Positions 47,076-59,517 of a DNA stretch of 64,000 bases are shown here, piece after piece. The notes under the pieces are model-generated. The model saw only the letters and a list, made by a program, of their open reading frames with translations. It had not been told where the DNA came from and did not search any database. The position numbers were made by a program, and so were the translations under genes. Every line of letters begins with the position of its first letter. Within the stretch, counting starts at the first letter, position 1. Source of the stretch: Fomes fomentarius (lineage: Eukaryota; Basidiomycota; Agaricomycetes; Polyporales; Polyporaceae). Where the stretch lies: assembly GCA_022606135.1 (NCBI GenBank), contig JABYQN010000017.1, positions 62,001 through 126,000 of the forward strand. The letters are read 5' to 3'.

Positions 47076-50000
47076 ATGGCATCGACAAACGGAAAGCCAC
47101 CTGCGCGTGGCCGCAAGCGATTCATGTATGATCTACGTAGTGCATCTCAAACCGCAGAGCAGGGAGTGGATGTCCGGGGCTTGAGACTCCTAAGTAAGTG
47201 TTTATCTTCTTCATCACGTCCAACCCACATACAACATTTCCTAGGCGTTGCGCCTGGAGACGAAGATGGTTCCTTTGACTGTGCAATTGCCCAGACAGAC
47301 GGCGAGCTCGTCCTCACACTTATTCTGCTTGTCTCTGGTGAGCCATCGCTACAAGCAGTCCATCGCTGCCGCGTTAATACGTTTCTCAGACGCATCTGAG
47401 TATCCTACCGACCACTCCTTCTTTTGTTCTTCAAAGGGTGATACTCCTACCTACGTTTCCACTGTCACCGACACCATCTACGAGGATGGGTCACTGACCA
47501 TCCAGGAAGTGCTGATTCGGTTGCTTGAGAAATTAGCCAAAGGGGTAGCAGCTAGTAGACGAACAGCCCACAATGATCCCGCAAGTGATGACGACGAGGA
47601 CAGTGGGGCTGAAGACGACGATGACAGCGATATGGATGGGTACGACATGGATGAGGACATCGGCATGCTTGGCGTCCAGCCCAGCCAAAGCAAGGTCGAC
47701 CGCACGACTTTACAACGGTTAGCTATGCTCCTATTTGCCTTCGCTCTAACTCACACAAGTGCAGCCACTTCAATGAGATTGTGGGATATGGATATTGCCC
47801 GGGTGTCATCCCTTTGGGTGTCGACGACTTTGCGCTCTCCGTCTCACAACCTGCAAAGTCGCTTGCAGAGACAATCCCTGCTCGAGCTCTGATGGCATGG
47901 GACAAACAGCTCCTGTCCCGTGCGCAGCATCTTACTATGCTCATCTCCGGCCTCAGAGGCGTCTACCCCTTTGTCCAGCACGACGCGACGTACACTCAGA
48001 CAGCCCACTTCCATGGCACTGCCCCACAGTTCCGCGTGGGTCTCACGTCGGGCTACAAACCCACTCGAGAAGATGCAACTGAGACGATTCGCAAGTTTGG
48101 TTTGAAAGAAGAGTATGACACACAGCCCGTGCCTGACGCTCAACCTCCACTCTTTGGGGACGACTACCTCGACTACGAAGAGCAAGAGGTCTTTTATGCT
48201 GACGAAGAGCCTGAGCCTGAGCCTGAGGAGCCAGAGACAGGCTTCCGTGCCTTCAGTCTTACTTCATCTCTCGAGAGTCTCTTGAATAGTCATTTTCTGC
48301 GCATCCTACAACTACGTATCCGACACAAGCTCGGTTGGGCGGGAGCGGAGGCGTTGTTGTGGGAGATTGAGACGTCTCAGCAAGCAGAGGGAGACATCAT
48401 GAGGTTGAGAGGTGATGTATGTCTGTCTGGTACATCGTGCGCAGCGTATTGGCTCAATCATGTCTGCAGCACATACGCAATGCCGACTTTGCCGACGAAC
48501 AACTTGCTCGGAGCTACACGCTACCTCCCGACCCGTTACTTCAGCGCGACCTGTCGGATATAAACCTACCTTTGCTAGCCTTCTCCTATTTGATGCGCCG
48601 GATCACGGTACAGTTACTGTTTACCACTACGTTTATGTAACTGACTGCCCGCCGCTCTTGCGTAGCTATGCCCGCGTTTCTGCTTGGTGTGCCATCAACA
48701 ACTGAAGGAAGACCTCGACGCTCTCAAGCCGTACGTGTGCAGCTCGAAGTTGTGCACGTACCAATACTACACTCTGAATCGTGGGCCTTCGCTTGAGGTA
48801 TGGAAACCAATGGTCCACGGGATCATCGACATCGACTGACACCCTACTGCAGTACGAAATATGTGCCAATCCGGTTATCGTCGATCTTTTGGTTTCGCTG
48901 ACATATATCGCTGCGGGTGAGGGTGCCCTCGATGCACCGCTTCCTATCGGTATGGGTCTGCGCGTTCCATGTAAGAGCGCATCACCAGCCTCCCAAGGTC
49001 CCGACGGGCTATACGACTTCGACCAGCTGAAGATTTCCCAAGTATGTTCGTGTCACATTTGCTGACTGTCAGTTACTCATCGTCACCTCAATGCCTGCAG
49101 ATGCGCGATGCCATCGTCCAGTTGATAGACACGCTCCCATCGGTAAGTCGCGGAATCGATTCCACACGTGGATATTTTTCATCTCCTAGCATCGTCAGAT
49201 TGCGGAGTTGAGGAAATATTTGCAACAACCGCGCAAAGTCGGTCGAGCAAAGCCCCGATTGCAGGACGTTGACAAGGCAATTCCCGAAGCCGCCTGGTCT
49301 ATCCTTCGCTGGTGCGTCGCGTCATGCACAGCCCACCTCGAGGAGTTGCAGTCGGAAGACGAGCAAGTGAAGAATATCGGTACGTCTACGCTGTCTATAG
49401 GGTCTTAACACCATTGATAGACGACGATGGTAGGTCCTGAGTGGAAGCAGTTCCGCTTCAGTGTTGGTGCGCCTGACGCGGAGGCGAAGTTCCGCAAGGC
49501 CATCGACGAGGCGAGGCGAGTCAGTTCCAGGATTGACCAATACCCTTCGCTCTATGTGGGTTGCACGCTGCCTAGAGACTCGAGTATCGCTGATTTATAC
49601 GATGTAGGCTTTTCATGGATCTCCAGCCAAGAACTGGCATTCGGTATGTCGACCTAGTGGTATCTAGGGAGCGTTAGCACTCAGACAATGTGTACGTCCT
49701 ACAGATCATCCGGCATGGTCTTTGGTTCAAGACGATTGCTCATGGTCGAGCCTATGGCGACGGTATGTCCTCCCTCCCCCTATCGTTCAAACACTATTCT
49801 AAGATCAAGTAGGCGTGTACTTTGCCAAGGATGGCAGTATCTCGCTGACCAGCTACTCCGCGGGTGCACAGAGCTGCTGGCGAAATAGCGGGGCTCGTGT
49901 AACTAACTGTGTTGCCCTCGCAGAGATAGTCAACTTGCCCGCCCAGTTCAAATCCACTAACCCATTTTTCGTAGTTCCACAGACCGAGTGGATCATCTGG

Positions 50001-51443
50001 TGCGTAAGATGGCACAGGTACCACACATCGTATTTTCGTCTCGCTGATAGAGCCTCCTAGTCGGTATTTGATGGTTAAAGGGAGTGGGTATGCACAGCAC
50101 AACTCAACGCCAGCGGTCCCACCGACACCTGCGATTCCCGCTTATTGGAACCCTTTCGCAAACCAGCCACCCCTCATACAGGATGACACCGACATTGCCG
50201 ACGACACGATCCCATATGTCCCGCTCGACCCGGCCCATCCGCTCACCCTGTCCGGCAAGCGCATCCGTATCCCTGACCCAATGCATATGCTTGATAAGAT
50301 TGTGACTGCTCGCCAAGAGGACTTCATCACCGTCGACTACGACGAGGAGGATTTGAAGATCTTCGACGCGCCTGCCATGGCACCATCCGGCGGTGAGGAG
50401 GCCTGCGAAGACCAGTCTTCGACGATGGAGGTTGTTGACGATTGGGAGCACGATCGCACATGGGTGGAACAAGCGGTGGAGCACCTAATCCCGCCCCCGA
50501 CGGAGGCGTCTATGCAAGCGACGGCGGCACTCCAAAGAGAGCTCAAGGCGATGCTGAAGGAGCAGAAGACCGCGAAGAGCTTGAAAGACCTCGGGTGGTA
50601 CATGCCGCCAGACTTCATTGACGACAATCTGTACCAGTGGATTGTGGAGCTGCACTCGTTCGATGAGAGTCTGCCGATCGCAAAGGATATGCAGCAGCGG
50701 TGAGCCCTCATGTAGTTCGCTTGCATATGAGGTTTCTTCTGACCAAGCGCGTATGAAGCGGCGTGAACTCACTTGTGTTTGAGATACGCTTCCCGGCTGA
50801 GTTCCCCCATGCTCCGCCGTTCTTCCGTATCCTCAAGCCGCGATTCTTGCCGTTCAGTCAGGTACGTCCGCTATGATGTCCGTCATGGTATCGATCTCAA
50901 CTTACACTGATTTTTCAGGGTGGTGGTGGACACGTCACTCTTGGTGCGCTCACTCACTGCATCTGTGTGTGATGTCAGTTTCATCGTGCATCCAGGAGGC
51001 TCGATGTGCATGGACCTGCTGACTGCTGACGGTAAGTACTTGCCACCGAATCCGCAACAGCCCTCAAAGGCTGATGTTCTGCCCATGCACAGGATGGCTG
51101 CCGAGCTACAGGTATGTCTGCGGTCAGCATAGCCCGCCATCGCTTCCTGACAGATATCCCAGCATCTCTGCGATCCTTCTCCAGATCAAGTTAGCCATCT
51201 CGAACCTGGATCCAAAGCCGGCCAGACTCTCGCCTAACTGGGACTCGTGAGTATATCTGTGATCCTTGTCGGTTCGCGCACAATGATTTACGGTGTTATG
51301 CCCGTCCCGGAAGGCCGTATGGTATGCAGGAAGCGTTGGAAGGCTACAAGCGGGCAGCAAACACCCACGGCTGGAAGGTATGGGTCTGTTTCACGGTCTT
51401 CTCTGCCCATCGGGCTTCCAGCTTCAGCGCCGAGCCTCCGTGA
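47076..51443 (+). CDS. RWD-PARP-E2 fusion (ADP-ribosyltransferase with ubiquitin-conjugating domain)
   Basis: A long multi-exon gene starting MASTNGKPPARGRKRF. Domains in order: RWD-like (DEDGSFDCAIAQTDGELVL, DASEYPTDHSFF); an acidic linker; a central region shared with the gene at 42.5 kb (SLAETIPARALMAWDKQLL, FLRILQLRIRHKLGWAGAE, CSSKLCTYQYYTLNRGPSL); the PARP core with FHGSPAKNWHS (His), IRHGLWFKTIAHGRAYG, GVYFAKDGSISLTSYS (Tyr) and PQTEWIICRYLMV (Glu); a linker; and a UBE2Q-like E2 domain with FEIRFPAEFPHAPPFFRI, the active-site cysteine in GGSMCMDLLTADGW, and YGMQEALEGYKRAANTHGW near the end. Fungal PARPs with a C-terminal UBCc domain are an established architecture. The stop at 51443 assumes no last intron; an end near 51505 is the alternative. 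It probably couples ADP-ribosylation to ubiquitin transfer (inference). Confidence 0.85.
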
Positions 51444-52580
51444 TGGATGGTGACCCATGCCTTTGCCCGCAGATTCCACAGAATATCAACCGGCTTGCCG
51501 GTTAAGATCAAGGTGTGAGAAATGTACTGGTTGTACTTGTATTTGTGCTTTGTAGAGATGTTATCAATGATGTCATTCATTCCGTGGTGTCGCAGCATTC
51601 AACTTGGAACTAATAAACAAGGTACGAGACTGAAGGGGGAACATGGTCACTTGGAGGGTTCTTCGACAGTGCATTATTGACCCACGTAAGAAGTGGCGGC
51701 TTTCATGGCGAAACAGGTACGATTGAACATCCGAGTCAAGCACAACTTCCGAAGGTCAAGGGGAACCTGGAAACCGCGGACATAGGCCATACTTCAATAT
51801 CTGTACGGTCAAGGGCGGCGCAATGGGAGTTACTCACTGATGAATCTGACACAGGGCCTGCCTGTTGTCGCTGCCAGGGCATGGGTCGTGTTGAACACAA
51901 TACATCGGGGGGGTCGACGAGCGCGAACGTAATGGAAGCACATGCTCAGCACTCCGGATTTCTCGTCCTGACGGTGACTTTGAGGAAGGATGTCCAGCGA
52001 TATCCCCCCGCGGCGCGATGGATAAACATCACGACAGTCGTGCTCCTGCTGTGCTTAACATTGATCTTTTCACCTCTCAGAGATATCCCCTGCTTTCGCG
52101 TTCTTTATCTATCAAGAGCAAGCAATTCATGAGTTCCGACTCGGTTACCTGACGTACTTTCATATACTCCTGGTGGATGGGCATACCAGGTTCTTCATGA
52201 AATATGGTGTCCTGTAGCCCATGCGCCAGAATGTAACGTCAAGGGTTATTTCAGATTCATTGACCTCCTGATGCACGATTTAACGGACAGCTTGAGCAGT
52301 GTGTTCTCAGTTGTAGCGAGGGAGACTTACATCCAATCATTATAGCCGAGTAATTCTCGTTACTTACGCCAGGACGTACTAACCCAATTTGTATTTCGGC
52401 GTCTAAGTAGAGGGAGCGCGGCATCATTGTTGGTCTCTGCTTGTTCTTCGCTGCCATCATCGTCGTTGCCGTCGTCCCCCGACTTCAAGTTCTCGTCGCC
52501 GTCTCCGCTACGAGCACCGTGATCCCTCCCTCCTTCCCCCGCCCCCTCCTTTAGCCCCCCACATTCCTTTAACGTCAGCC
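51444..52580. other. intergenic region
   Basis: No gene is visible. The last 150 bases are pyrimidine-rich with gtcgtc and ccctcc words, consistent with a promoter and leader for the membrane-protein gene that follows. Confidence 0.4.
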
Positions 52581-54487
52581 ATGAAGGGCAGTTTCAAGAC
52601 CTTTCGTCTGGGTCATGCTGCCGGCGGGCACCAGCAAAACAAGCGTGATGGTGAGTGTACCCGCAAATTGCGTATTCATGTTGGGAAATGGAGAGGAAGA
52701 AGGGGAGAATTGGGTGCTGCTCCGTCGATGTGGCGGGGCTCTTCGGAGTTGCCTGGTGCGCCGTCCATCGATTCGGTCGTGCGCCGTTGACATCGGCGAG
52801 CCCTATGCACACGATAGTGCCGTGATAGGCCTCGGAGGGGCGTTGAGTGCACGCATTCCGTACTGTGCAGGCAACGCTGGCCATGGAGGGCGTCGCTATT
52901 CGATCTCGCTTCCAGGTCGGCTGACATCATGCAAATGGAAGACAACTCCCGGCCGCATCCTGCACACAGCAGAAGCAGAACTGACCATTCTTCCCAGACT
53001 GCTCTACCGGCGGGCTTTACAAAACACCTATCAAGGGCCAGTCCGTCGACGCCAGCTCGCCAGTCACTATCAGCTGGGACGCCACTTGTCTCGACACGGA
53101 TACTGTCGACATCTACCTCAATGCCCCAAGTGCTGTTCGTCCTGTCGTTCACGAGTGGCAGAACGTCAAATACGCTGCCGGTAGCTACAATGCCACTTTC
53201 AAGGCTGGATGGTGGAACTATACCTCGCCCGTCAGCTTGCAGCTCACGATTGTCCCGTCCGGCACACCTCTTTTCTTGGTCGACATACCCGCCGGTCCCT
53301 TCTTCTCCGCGACTTACTCTGGCACAGACAAAGACAGCTCCGCGGTTGCTGGTGCAGTTGAGCAGGTGAACAACGAGAAGGAGAGTGAACACCATGGTCC
53401 TTCCAAGGGAGGCATCGCCGCTGCCGTCATCATCCCTCTCCTCCTCCTCATCGCCTTAGGTGTCGGTGTATATATCAAGATGGCCCGCACAAAGAGCAGG
53501 GAGAAGCGCAAGCGTTTCAGCCAGATGGTCGACAAGCGCATGTCCACCATCTCGACCGATTGGAAATCGCTGTCTGGAGCTGGAGCGAACGCTGCTATCC
53601 GCAACAGCATGGCCATCCCCGGCAATCGCGCTTCATCGTTCTCCTTTGGTGCTATCCGTCCCATGTCTACCGTCGCGGTTGAGGGTGGTCAAGCTGGAAT
53701 TGGTGCTCAAGGCATAAATGCCTCGGATGACGCCCCCCCAATGTCGCAGCTGCGCCCTGGCGTTCGTACGTCCGCATTCGAAAATCGCGTCTCCCGCGTT
53801 TCGTTTGCCGCCGATCCCCGTCCATCCACCGAATCTCGCCGTACCCGTGCATTCCACACCGGCTACGTCCCGCCCCTTCCTGATCGCCAGAATTCGACTG
53901 AGAGCTCGAGCAACGCTTCCCCCATCCTCTCGCCCATTCAAACCGCCGGCCCCTTCACCCTTACACCTGAGGACATCCGCGCAAGGATGGCTGGTCAGGA
54001 GACTGCACCCCGTCCCAGTATTGATGAGGTTATGCCCGCTTTGAGCAGTACGTTGAACTAGCTTTTCCTGGTATTGATTCGGGACTCACATCTATTAGTG
54101 ATGCGCGACAATGGAGGTTCAGATGATCTACTCATCAAGAACCAGATGCCTTCGCCTCCAACCCCCACTCATCAGACGCCGAAGTCTCCGATTATGGGCG
54201 CCATGCCCATGCAGCCCATGCCCGCGAGCGTGATGTCGCCCGACGACATGCTTCGGGCATACGCTGAACGTCGTGCCATGGGTGGTTCCGTCCCTGGTAC
54301 ACCTGCCCTCCCGGCTCCTGCTGCGAACTACAACGGCAACGGCATGCGCACTCTCTACTCGACTAATACTCAACCGACGGTGGCTCCCGACTCTGTCTAC
54401 CCGTCGCCACCAAACAGGAAGAGCCTCGCGCCCACGGAGTATAGCAAGTACGACGACGACGATGCCTACGCCGGTACAGCTGAGTAG
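52581..54487 (+). CDS. single-pass membrane protein with Ser/Thr-rich cytoplasmic tail (5' end uncertain)
   Basis: The secure part begins about 53005 with CSTGGLYKTPIKGQSVDASS, an ectodomain with VTISWDATCLDTDTVDIYL, EWQNVKYAAGSYNATF and WWNYTSPVSLQLTIV. A single transmembrane helix follows (GIAAAVIIPLLLLIALGVGV), flanked by KMARTKSREKRKR. The cytoplasmic tail is long and rich in Ser, Pro and Arg; after an intron at about 54050-54100 it ends in a proline-rich stretch and YSKYDDDDAYAGTAE. The family, a predicted plasma-membrane or cell-wall-associated protein common in agaricomycetes, has no assigned function that I know. An ATG exon at 52581-52650 splices in phase to 53005 but encodes no signal peptide, so the true first exon may differ. 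Confidence 0.65.
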
Positions 54488-55447
54488 ACGTCCTCTCGAA
54501 ATGTTATTGCACCCTTGTTTCTCTCCGTCGGTTGTAGGATTTCTGTACTGGTACAACGGATGGCCAACTCCGCTGCTAGTCGCATTAGGAGAGCATCCTT
54601 ATCTTTCACCATCTTGTGTGAATCACTGTCATTTCTCCTCATATTCCGAGCCTACTATTCTTGTTGTCGATTTCTTTATCCCTTGTCCCTTGTCCTGTCT
54701 CACGTGTCCCCAAGAACGCCCATGGCCCATCGCGTGTTACTTATCATCCTGCCTCCTCGCGTCTGCTTGTTTCCTTCCTCCTTTCCTCCTGTCACCGTCC
54801 TCCTGAGCTACCACCCTACCTATAGCTTCCCGCCCCGCGTGAATCGCACGCCTCCACTTGTCAGTACCCTTCCCTTCCTCGCGCGGGGCCCCGCACGACA
54901 GCGTCGTCACATTTGCAGATACCCCGCCCATACATACAGCGCGGCGTTGGCCTCGACTAGCTTGAGGTCTTGATCACATGAAGTACATTGCATCGATACC
55001 TGCGCGGACTGGAGCCCGCGGCGATGATGCGGGCTCCGTACATACCGTATACGCATATGCATACTTCGTGCGCGCATTTACGTCCCTGTACGTACACCGC
55101 TTGATAATGTTTGTTTTCCCTATGTCTGAGCGGTGTCTGCTATATAATCGTACGGTATGAGAGTACTTGTCGCGGTTTGTAGTTCGTTTCGTGCGCGTAA
55201 TTGGATGTGGGTTCACTTTAGCATGCACGTATGCTGATCGAGCTCGTGTATGCCGCTCATCACGCGCACCAACAGATGCAATCTTCCACCTGAGGGCTCA
55301 GTGGGCACGTACGTTCGATCGCGTACGTAGACAAGAGGACACTGATGACTGACGGTACTAGCAGGTACGTATGTCTCAGGTCAACAATTTTGGTTGCTGA
55401 ACTACACAACATCAGGCTCAGGGTCGAAACGTGAACTGCGCACATCA
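54488..55447. other. intergenic region between convergent genes
   Basis: This segment lies between the 3' ends of the membrane-protein gene (+) and a coiled-coil gene (-). CT-rich 3' UTR-like sequence fills the first 400 bp. No further gene is visible. Confidence 0.45.
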
Positions 55448-57068
55448 TCAGGACGGCTGAGAAAGTCGGTAGGCCTCAGGAAGCACATCGTCCTTCCAAG
55501 TTGTAGGTGAGATGTAAAACGGTTTGCGGGAAGGTTCAGATACTCACCATACTCTCATAAACGGGGACATGCTCGAAGACGTCGCCTGCGATACGTTCTT
55601 GTGGCCATTCGGAGCCGATGTCCGAGTCGGACGCGGTGCCTGCACCTTGTCAATATTGTAGCTTCCTAGTATGGTCGCTAGGAACTTACTGCGGTATTCG
55701 CTATCATATATGCTCTGAATGTCGAGATCCTCCACTAACACCACCTTGCATCTCTTCAGCACCGTCGAGTGGATGCCCGTTGCTTGCGGCTCGTTGCCAC
55801 GTCTCGGTTCGCCCATCGTCTTCTCCAAGCCCAGCTCGGTCGTACAGAGGACCTCGTTCGTAGAAGGTGGCGTAGCGGGTGCTCCTGCAGTTGCCCGTGC
55901 ATCCTCCATCTGCGTCGCGTCGAACGCGGCGCCCGGCTTGGCTGCAAGGATGGTGAAGTCGGAAGAGACGACACGCTCACCCGCCGTGCGCTGGAACTGG
56001 AGGGCGAGTTTCAAGACGCCCTGTAGTTCGCTCCCGTACTCCCGGACAACCAACTCCCGCAACTTCTCCAGAGTCCCCGCTGCGCCACAGACAATGAGGA
56101 TGTCTGTGACCATAGAGGACAGCGCGTCGAACCAGGTGCGAGTTGAGTCTTCGGCTCTTCCACGCAGGAGCTTGGTGTACTTGCGACAGAGGATTCGCCA
56201 CTTTCCGGCGACGGCCTGGGGCTCTGAGGCATGCTCAGTTGGGAGGGTATAATGCGCGACGAAGCTCGTACCGTTCTCTCGGATCTTGAGGTAGATATCT
56301 CCAATGGTGGCGGGACGGTCTACGGCGCTGATGTCCCAAGTGTTTCCCAGGCGCCGGGCATACTCAGCCATTCCTGCCTGCAGAGCCACCTGGACGAGTG
56401 TGGAGTCCTTGCCCGAGGCCACATCAGAGAGCGAGGCGAGAAGGTCGGCTCCCAGGGAGGAAGCTTGTGAGAGCCTCGTTCGAGCGGCCTCTGAGGCCTT
56501 GCCATCGTGTCGGCCGTTGGAGGAAAACACCGGAGCGTCGGAGATGAGGGCCGCACACTGGAAGATCTGGCCATTGAGGTGCTCGACGATTTGGACGACC
56601 TCGCTATCCGCAACGTCGTCGATGAGGGTGAGGTACGCTTCGGCGTCCCGGAGCTCAGCGGTTCGCCTCTGAAGGAGTTCGTCGGCTTCCTGCCGCCTCT
56701 TCGCGGTGTAGGCGAGATCGCGCTCGAGCTGTGCAATGCGTAGATTGTAACTTTCCCCTTGAGCCTTCAGCTGGTCAACGTTGGTCCTGAGGCCGTCCCT
56801 TTCCCTAGCGACTCTCCTGTAATGCTCCTCCCACGCTCTCGCTCTCTTGTTCGTCTCGTCCAAATTGCTTGCCAATGACGCGACTCTTGCCTCGGACATC
56901 GCTAATGCCATCTTTAGCTCCCTATTCTCATCTAGACCGGGTCTTGCCCTCCCTTCCGGAGCCGATCTTGTCGTGCTCGATCTACGAGACCATAGCGTCT
57001 GTTGGTTAAGCCATGGTAAGAAAAGTAGGATATACACAACAGGTCGCCTCGCGTACTCGCTGAGACAT
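55448..57068 (-). CDS. coiled-coil family protein, member 3
   Basis: Exons 57068-57057, 56998-56272, 56223-55690, 55639-55548 and 55492-55448 join in phase to 469 residues. The first exon is 12 nt (MSQR); the frame of exon 2 has no ATG before residue 30 or so. A basic linker (TLWSRRSSTTRSAPEG) leads to a coiled coil (RVASLASNLDETNKRARAW, LRTNVDQLKAQGESYNLRI). The shared core follows: DAEAYLTLIDDVADSEVVQI, LVQVALQAGMAEYARRLG, the 48-nt conserved intron, EPQAVAGKWRILCRKYTK, DALSSMVTDILIVCGAAGT, LALQFQRTAGERVVSSDF and EVLCTTELGLEK. The tail exons give SDIGSEWPQ and DDVLPEAYRLSQPS. It is far closer to member 2, 15 kb away, than to its neighbour member 4, which suggests recent duplication or gene conversion. 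Confidence 0.82.
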
Positions 57069-57921
57069 CTTGCAGACAAGTGTACGATTATTGTCGGATG
57101 GGTAACTGTGTGCGGTTACAGGAAGCGGGAGGCGGTCAGAGCCCTTCCCTTGCCTTCACCGTGACTCACCCTAATCCGCGATATTTGCCATTGGACGACC
57201 TACCAACCCTAGGCCCGAGGCCGTGAACACGTTACATCCGTGAGGTGGCCTTTTTCGTTCACTCGCAGAAGAACTCTCGATCCTTCTGCTTCCGCCATGC
57301 TCAAACCTTCATAGCAGATCGTAGAACAGTTCGCTGACTACCGCAGCACACGAGCTGGGCACGTACGAACCTTAATCGTAATCAATCCGAGGCGTGCATG
57401 CATTCTTCGCTCTTTCCACTACCCCCGGACATGATTAACTGCAATGACAACGTCACATCATTGTGGAGAGGCTCACACTCTTTAGAGCTACTAGTACCGA
57501 CTAGAGTCGATGACACAGTGTCCAAGCCTTTGTAGATCGCCGAGTACACGGGTCGGGTGTCGTTCAGCGAGGGGTGACATATGATTCATGAGTCTGGGAG
57601 TGCGGCTGAAGGACTCGGACCATCCGGATGAGGCTTCCAGTAGGAGAGTACCCGTGACGTTGTAGCACTGGCGCCATTTTAGCGCCGGGAAATCTTCTAG
57701 ACGCCCATGGCGTTGCCAGCGAGTCTACTAGTACTACGTACGTAACTACGTTCATACACTGGACCTCCTTGCGACACAGTCGCGCCTGAACGTGCTCACA
57801 AGAACATCTAAATGCAGCTCGAGTACATTGAATACATGATAATTTGAACAGTGAACTAGTGACAACCAGCAAGGACCAGCAAATCCGAGTCCGATGAAAA
57901 TCCGAGTCGCAGATACTACTA
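57069..57921. other. intergenic region, promoter of member 3
   Basis: No gene is supported; an open frame at 57564-58079 overlaps the tail exons of the next coiled-coil gene in another frame and is a shadow. The word ctaccgcagcac at 57338-57349 lies about 270 bp upstream of member 3. Confidence 0.5.
57338..57349. promoter_or_regulatory. CTACCGCAGCAC motif upstream of member 3
   Basis: This 12-mer recurs at 59760-59771, upstream of member 4, with similar flanks (agctgg against ggctgg), and at 42128-42139 upstream of the shorter PARP gene. A shared regulatory site or a relic of promoter duplication is possible. Confidence 0.4.
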
Positions 57922-59517
57922 CTACACGTCGTGCCCTGCGTCTTGAGGAAGTAGATCGTCCTTACAAGTTCTAGGTGAGTTCTCTGGTATTTTGCGGACC
58001 CCGCAGAGTAAATGATGCACTTACCAGGCTCTCGAACATTGTCTGATGATCGAAGGGGTCGCTCGTCGGTGTCTGCCACTCGGAGCCGATGTCGGACGTA
58101 CCAGTGCCTATAATGTCATGAGGCATTGCTTACGAGGTCTGATTTAACAGCAGTGCTCACTCTCTGTGTTGCTAGGCTGGGGTATATGCTCCTCGACCAG
58201 CACTACTTTACACTTCATCAACACCGCTGTTTGAACGACCATCGGCTGTGACTGGCTGCGCTTGGCTCCACCGGAGGTCTTCTGGACGAGCAAGCCGAGG
58301 TCGGTCGTACACAAGACATTTGTGGGTGGTGGCGGCATTGCTGACTGCGTGATTACGCCCACATTCTGCATGCTTGTGGTGTCGAACGCAGCGCCTGGCT
58401 TCGCGTGGAGAATCACGAAGTCGCAAGAGACGACCCGCTCTCCTGCTGTGCGATGGAACTGAAGGGCGAGCTTCAAGACACCCTGAAGATCGCCTTCAAA
58501 TTCCCTCGCGACCACTTCCGACACGGTCTCACGACTGCCCCTTGCGCCACATACAAGGAGGACATCGGTGACCATGGTAGAGAGCGTGTCGAACAACACG
58601 CGCGTCGGGTCCTCGGCGCTCTCCCGAAGTAGTTTCATATACGTGCGAGCAAAGATTCGCCAACGTCCGGCAACGGCCTGCGGCTCTGTACTATTCTCAG
58701 CCCCGAGCTCTCGCACGAGATAGAGAAACGAACCTCTCTCTCTGATCTTGAGGTAAATGTCTCCAATTGTGGTCGTATCATCTACCGCGTTGACGTCCCA
58801 ACTGTTACCTAGGCGTTGTGTATACTCAGCCATCCCTGCCTGCAGAGCCAGCTGCACCAACTCGCAGTTCTGCGCGAGTGTGGTACTAGATAGTGAAGCG
58901 AGAAGGTCGGCTCCGAGGAAGGAAGACAGTTCAAGCCTCGCTCGAGCGGCCTTCCATACTGCGGTATCGTGTGGACCGTCGTAGGTGAACTCTGTGGCAT
59001 CAGAGATGGCGGCGGCAGACTGGAATATCTGGCCGTTGAGCTGCTCGATGATCTGGACAACCTCGCTATCCGCGACGTCGTCGATGAGAGTAAGGTACGC
59101 TTCGGCGTCCCGGAGTTCGGTTGTTCGTCTCTGGAGAAGGTCGTTGGTCTCTCGCTGTTTTTTTCCGGTATAGGCGAGGTCGCGCTCCAGCTGTATGACC
59201 TGTTGCTTGAGAGCCTCGCCTTGGGCTTCCAGTCGGATTGCGTGCGCCCTCAATTCGTCCCTCTCCCTAACGGCCCTTCCCCACTGCTTCTCCCACTCCG
59301 TTGCTCTCCCATTTGTCTGCTCCAAGTTCCTGACCAACCTTTCCGCCTCTTGCTTTGACCTGGCTAGTGCATCGTTGAGTCCCTTGATCTCCGCATCCTG
59401 GGCGAAAACTCTAGTTCTCATCCGACGGGTCCATGGGAGCTCTTCGTAAAGCCATCGCAAGAACCTTATAGGGGAAGCGAACAGGTATCTCAGGAGTCGT
59501 AGGAGTTGCAAAGGCAT
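57922..59517 (-). CDS. coiled-coil family protein, member 4 (paired with Hsp70-like copy 2)
   Basis: Exons 59517-58734, 58685-58161, 58107-58025 and 57960-57922 join in phase to 476 residues. The 48-nt intron at 58686-58733 is in frame, but its position and length match those in members 1 and 3. The N-terminus, MPLQLLRLLRYLFASPIRFL, is a hydrophobic, Arg-containing helix absent from members 2 and 3 and could bind a membrane. Then come the coiled coil (ALARSKQEAERLVRNLEQ), DAEAYLTLIDDVADSEVVQI, LVQLALQAGMAEYTQRLG, EPQAVAGRWRIFARTYMK, TLSTMVTDVLLVCGARGS, LALQFHRTAGERVVSCDF, NVLCTTDLGLLV and KCKVVLVEE. The tail gives SDIGSEWQTP and DDLLPQDAGHDV. It is divergent from the Hsp70-like gene 375 bp away. 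Confidence 0.82.

Noticed and set aside
57564..58079. 171-codon minus-strand frame
   Set aside because: It overlaps introns and tail exons of coiled-coil member 4 in another frame; the paralogue-supported exons explain the region.
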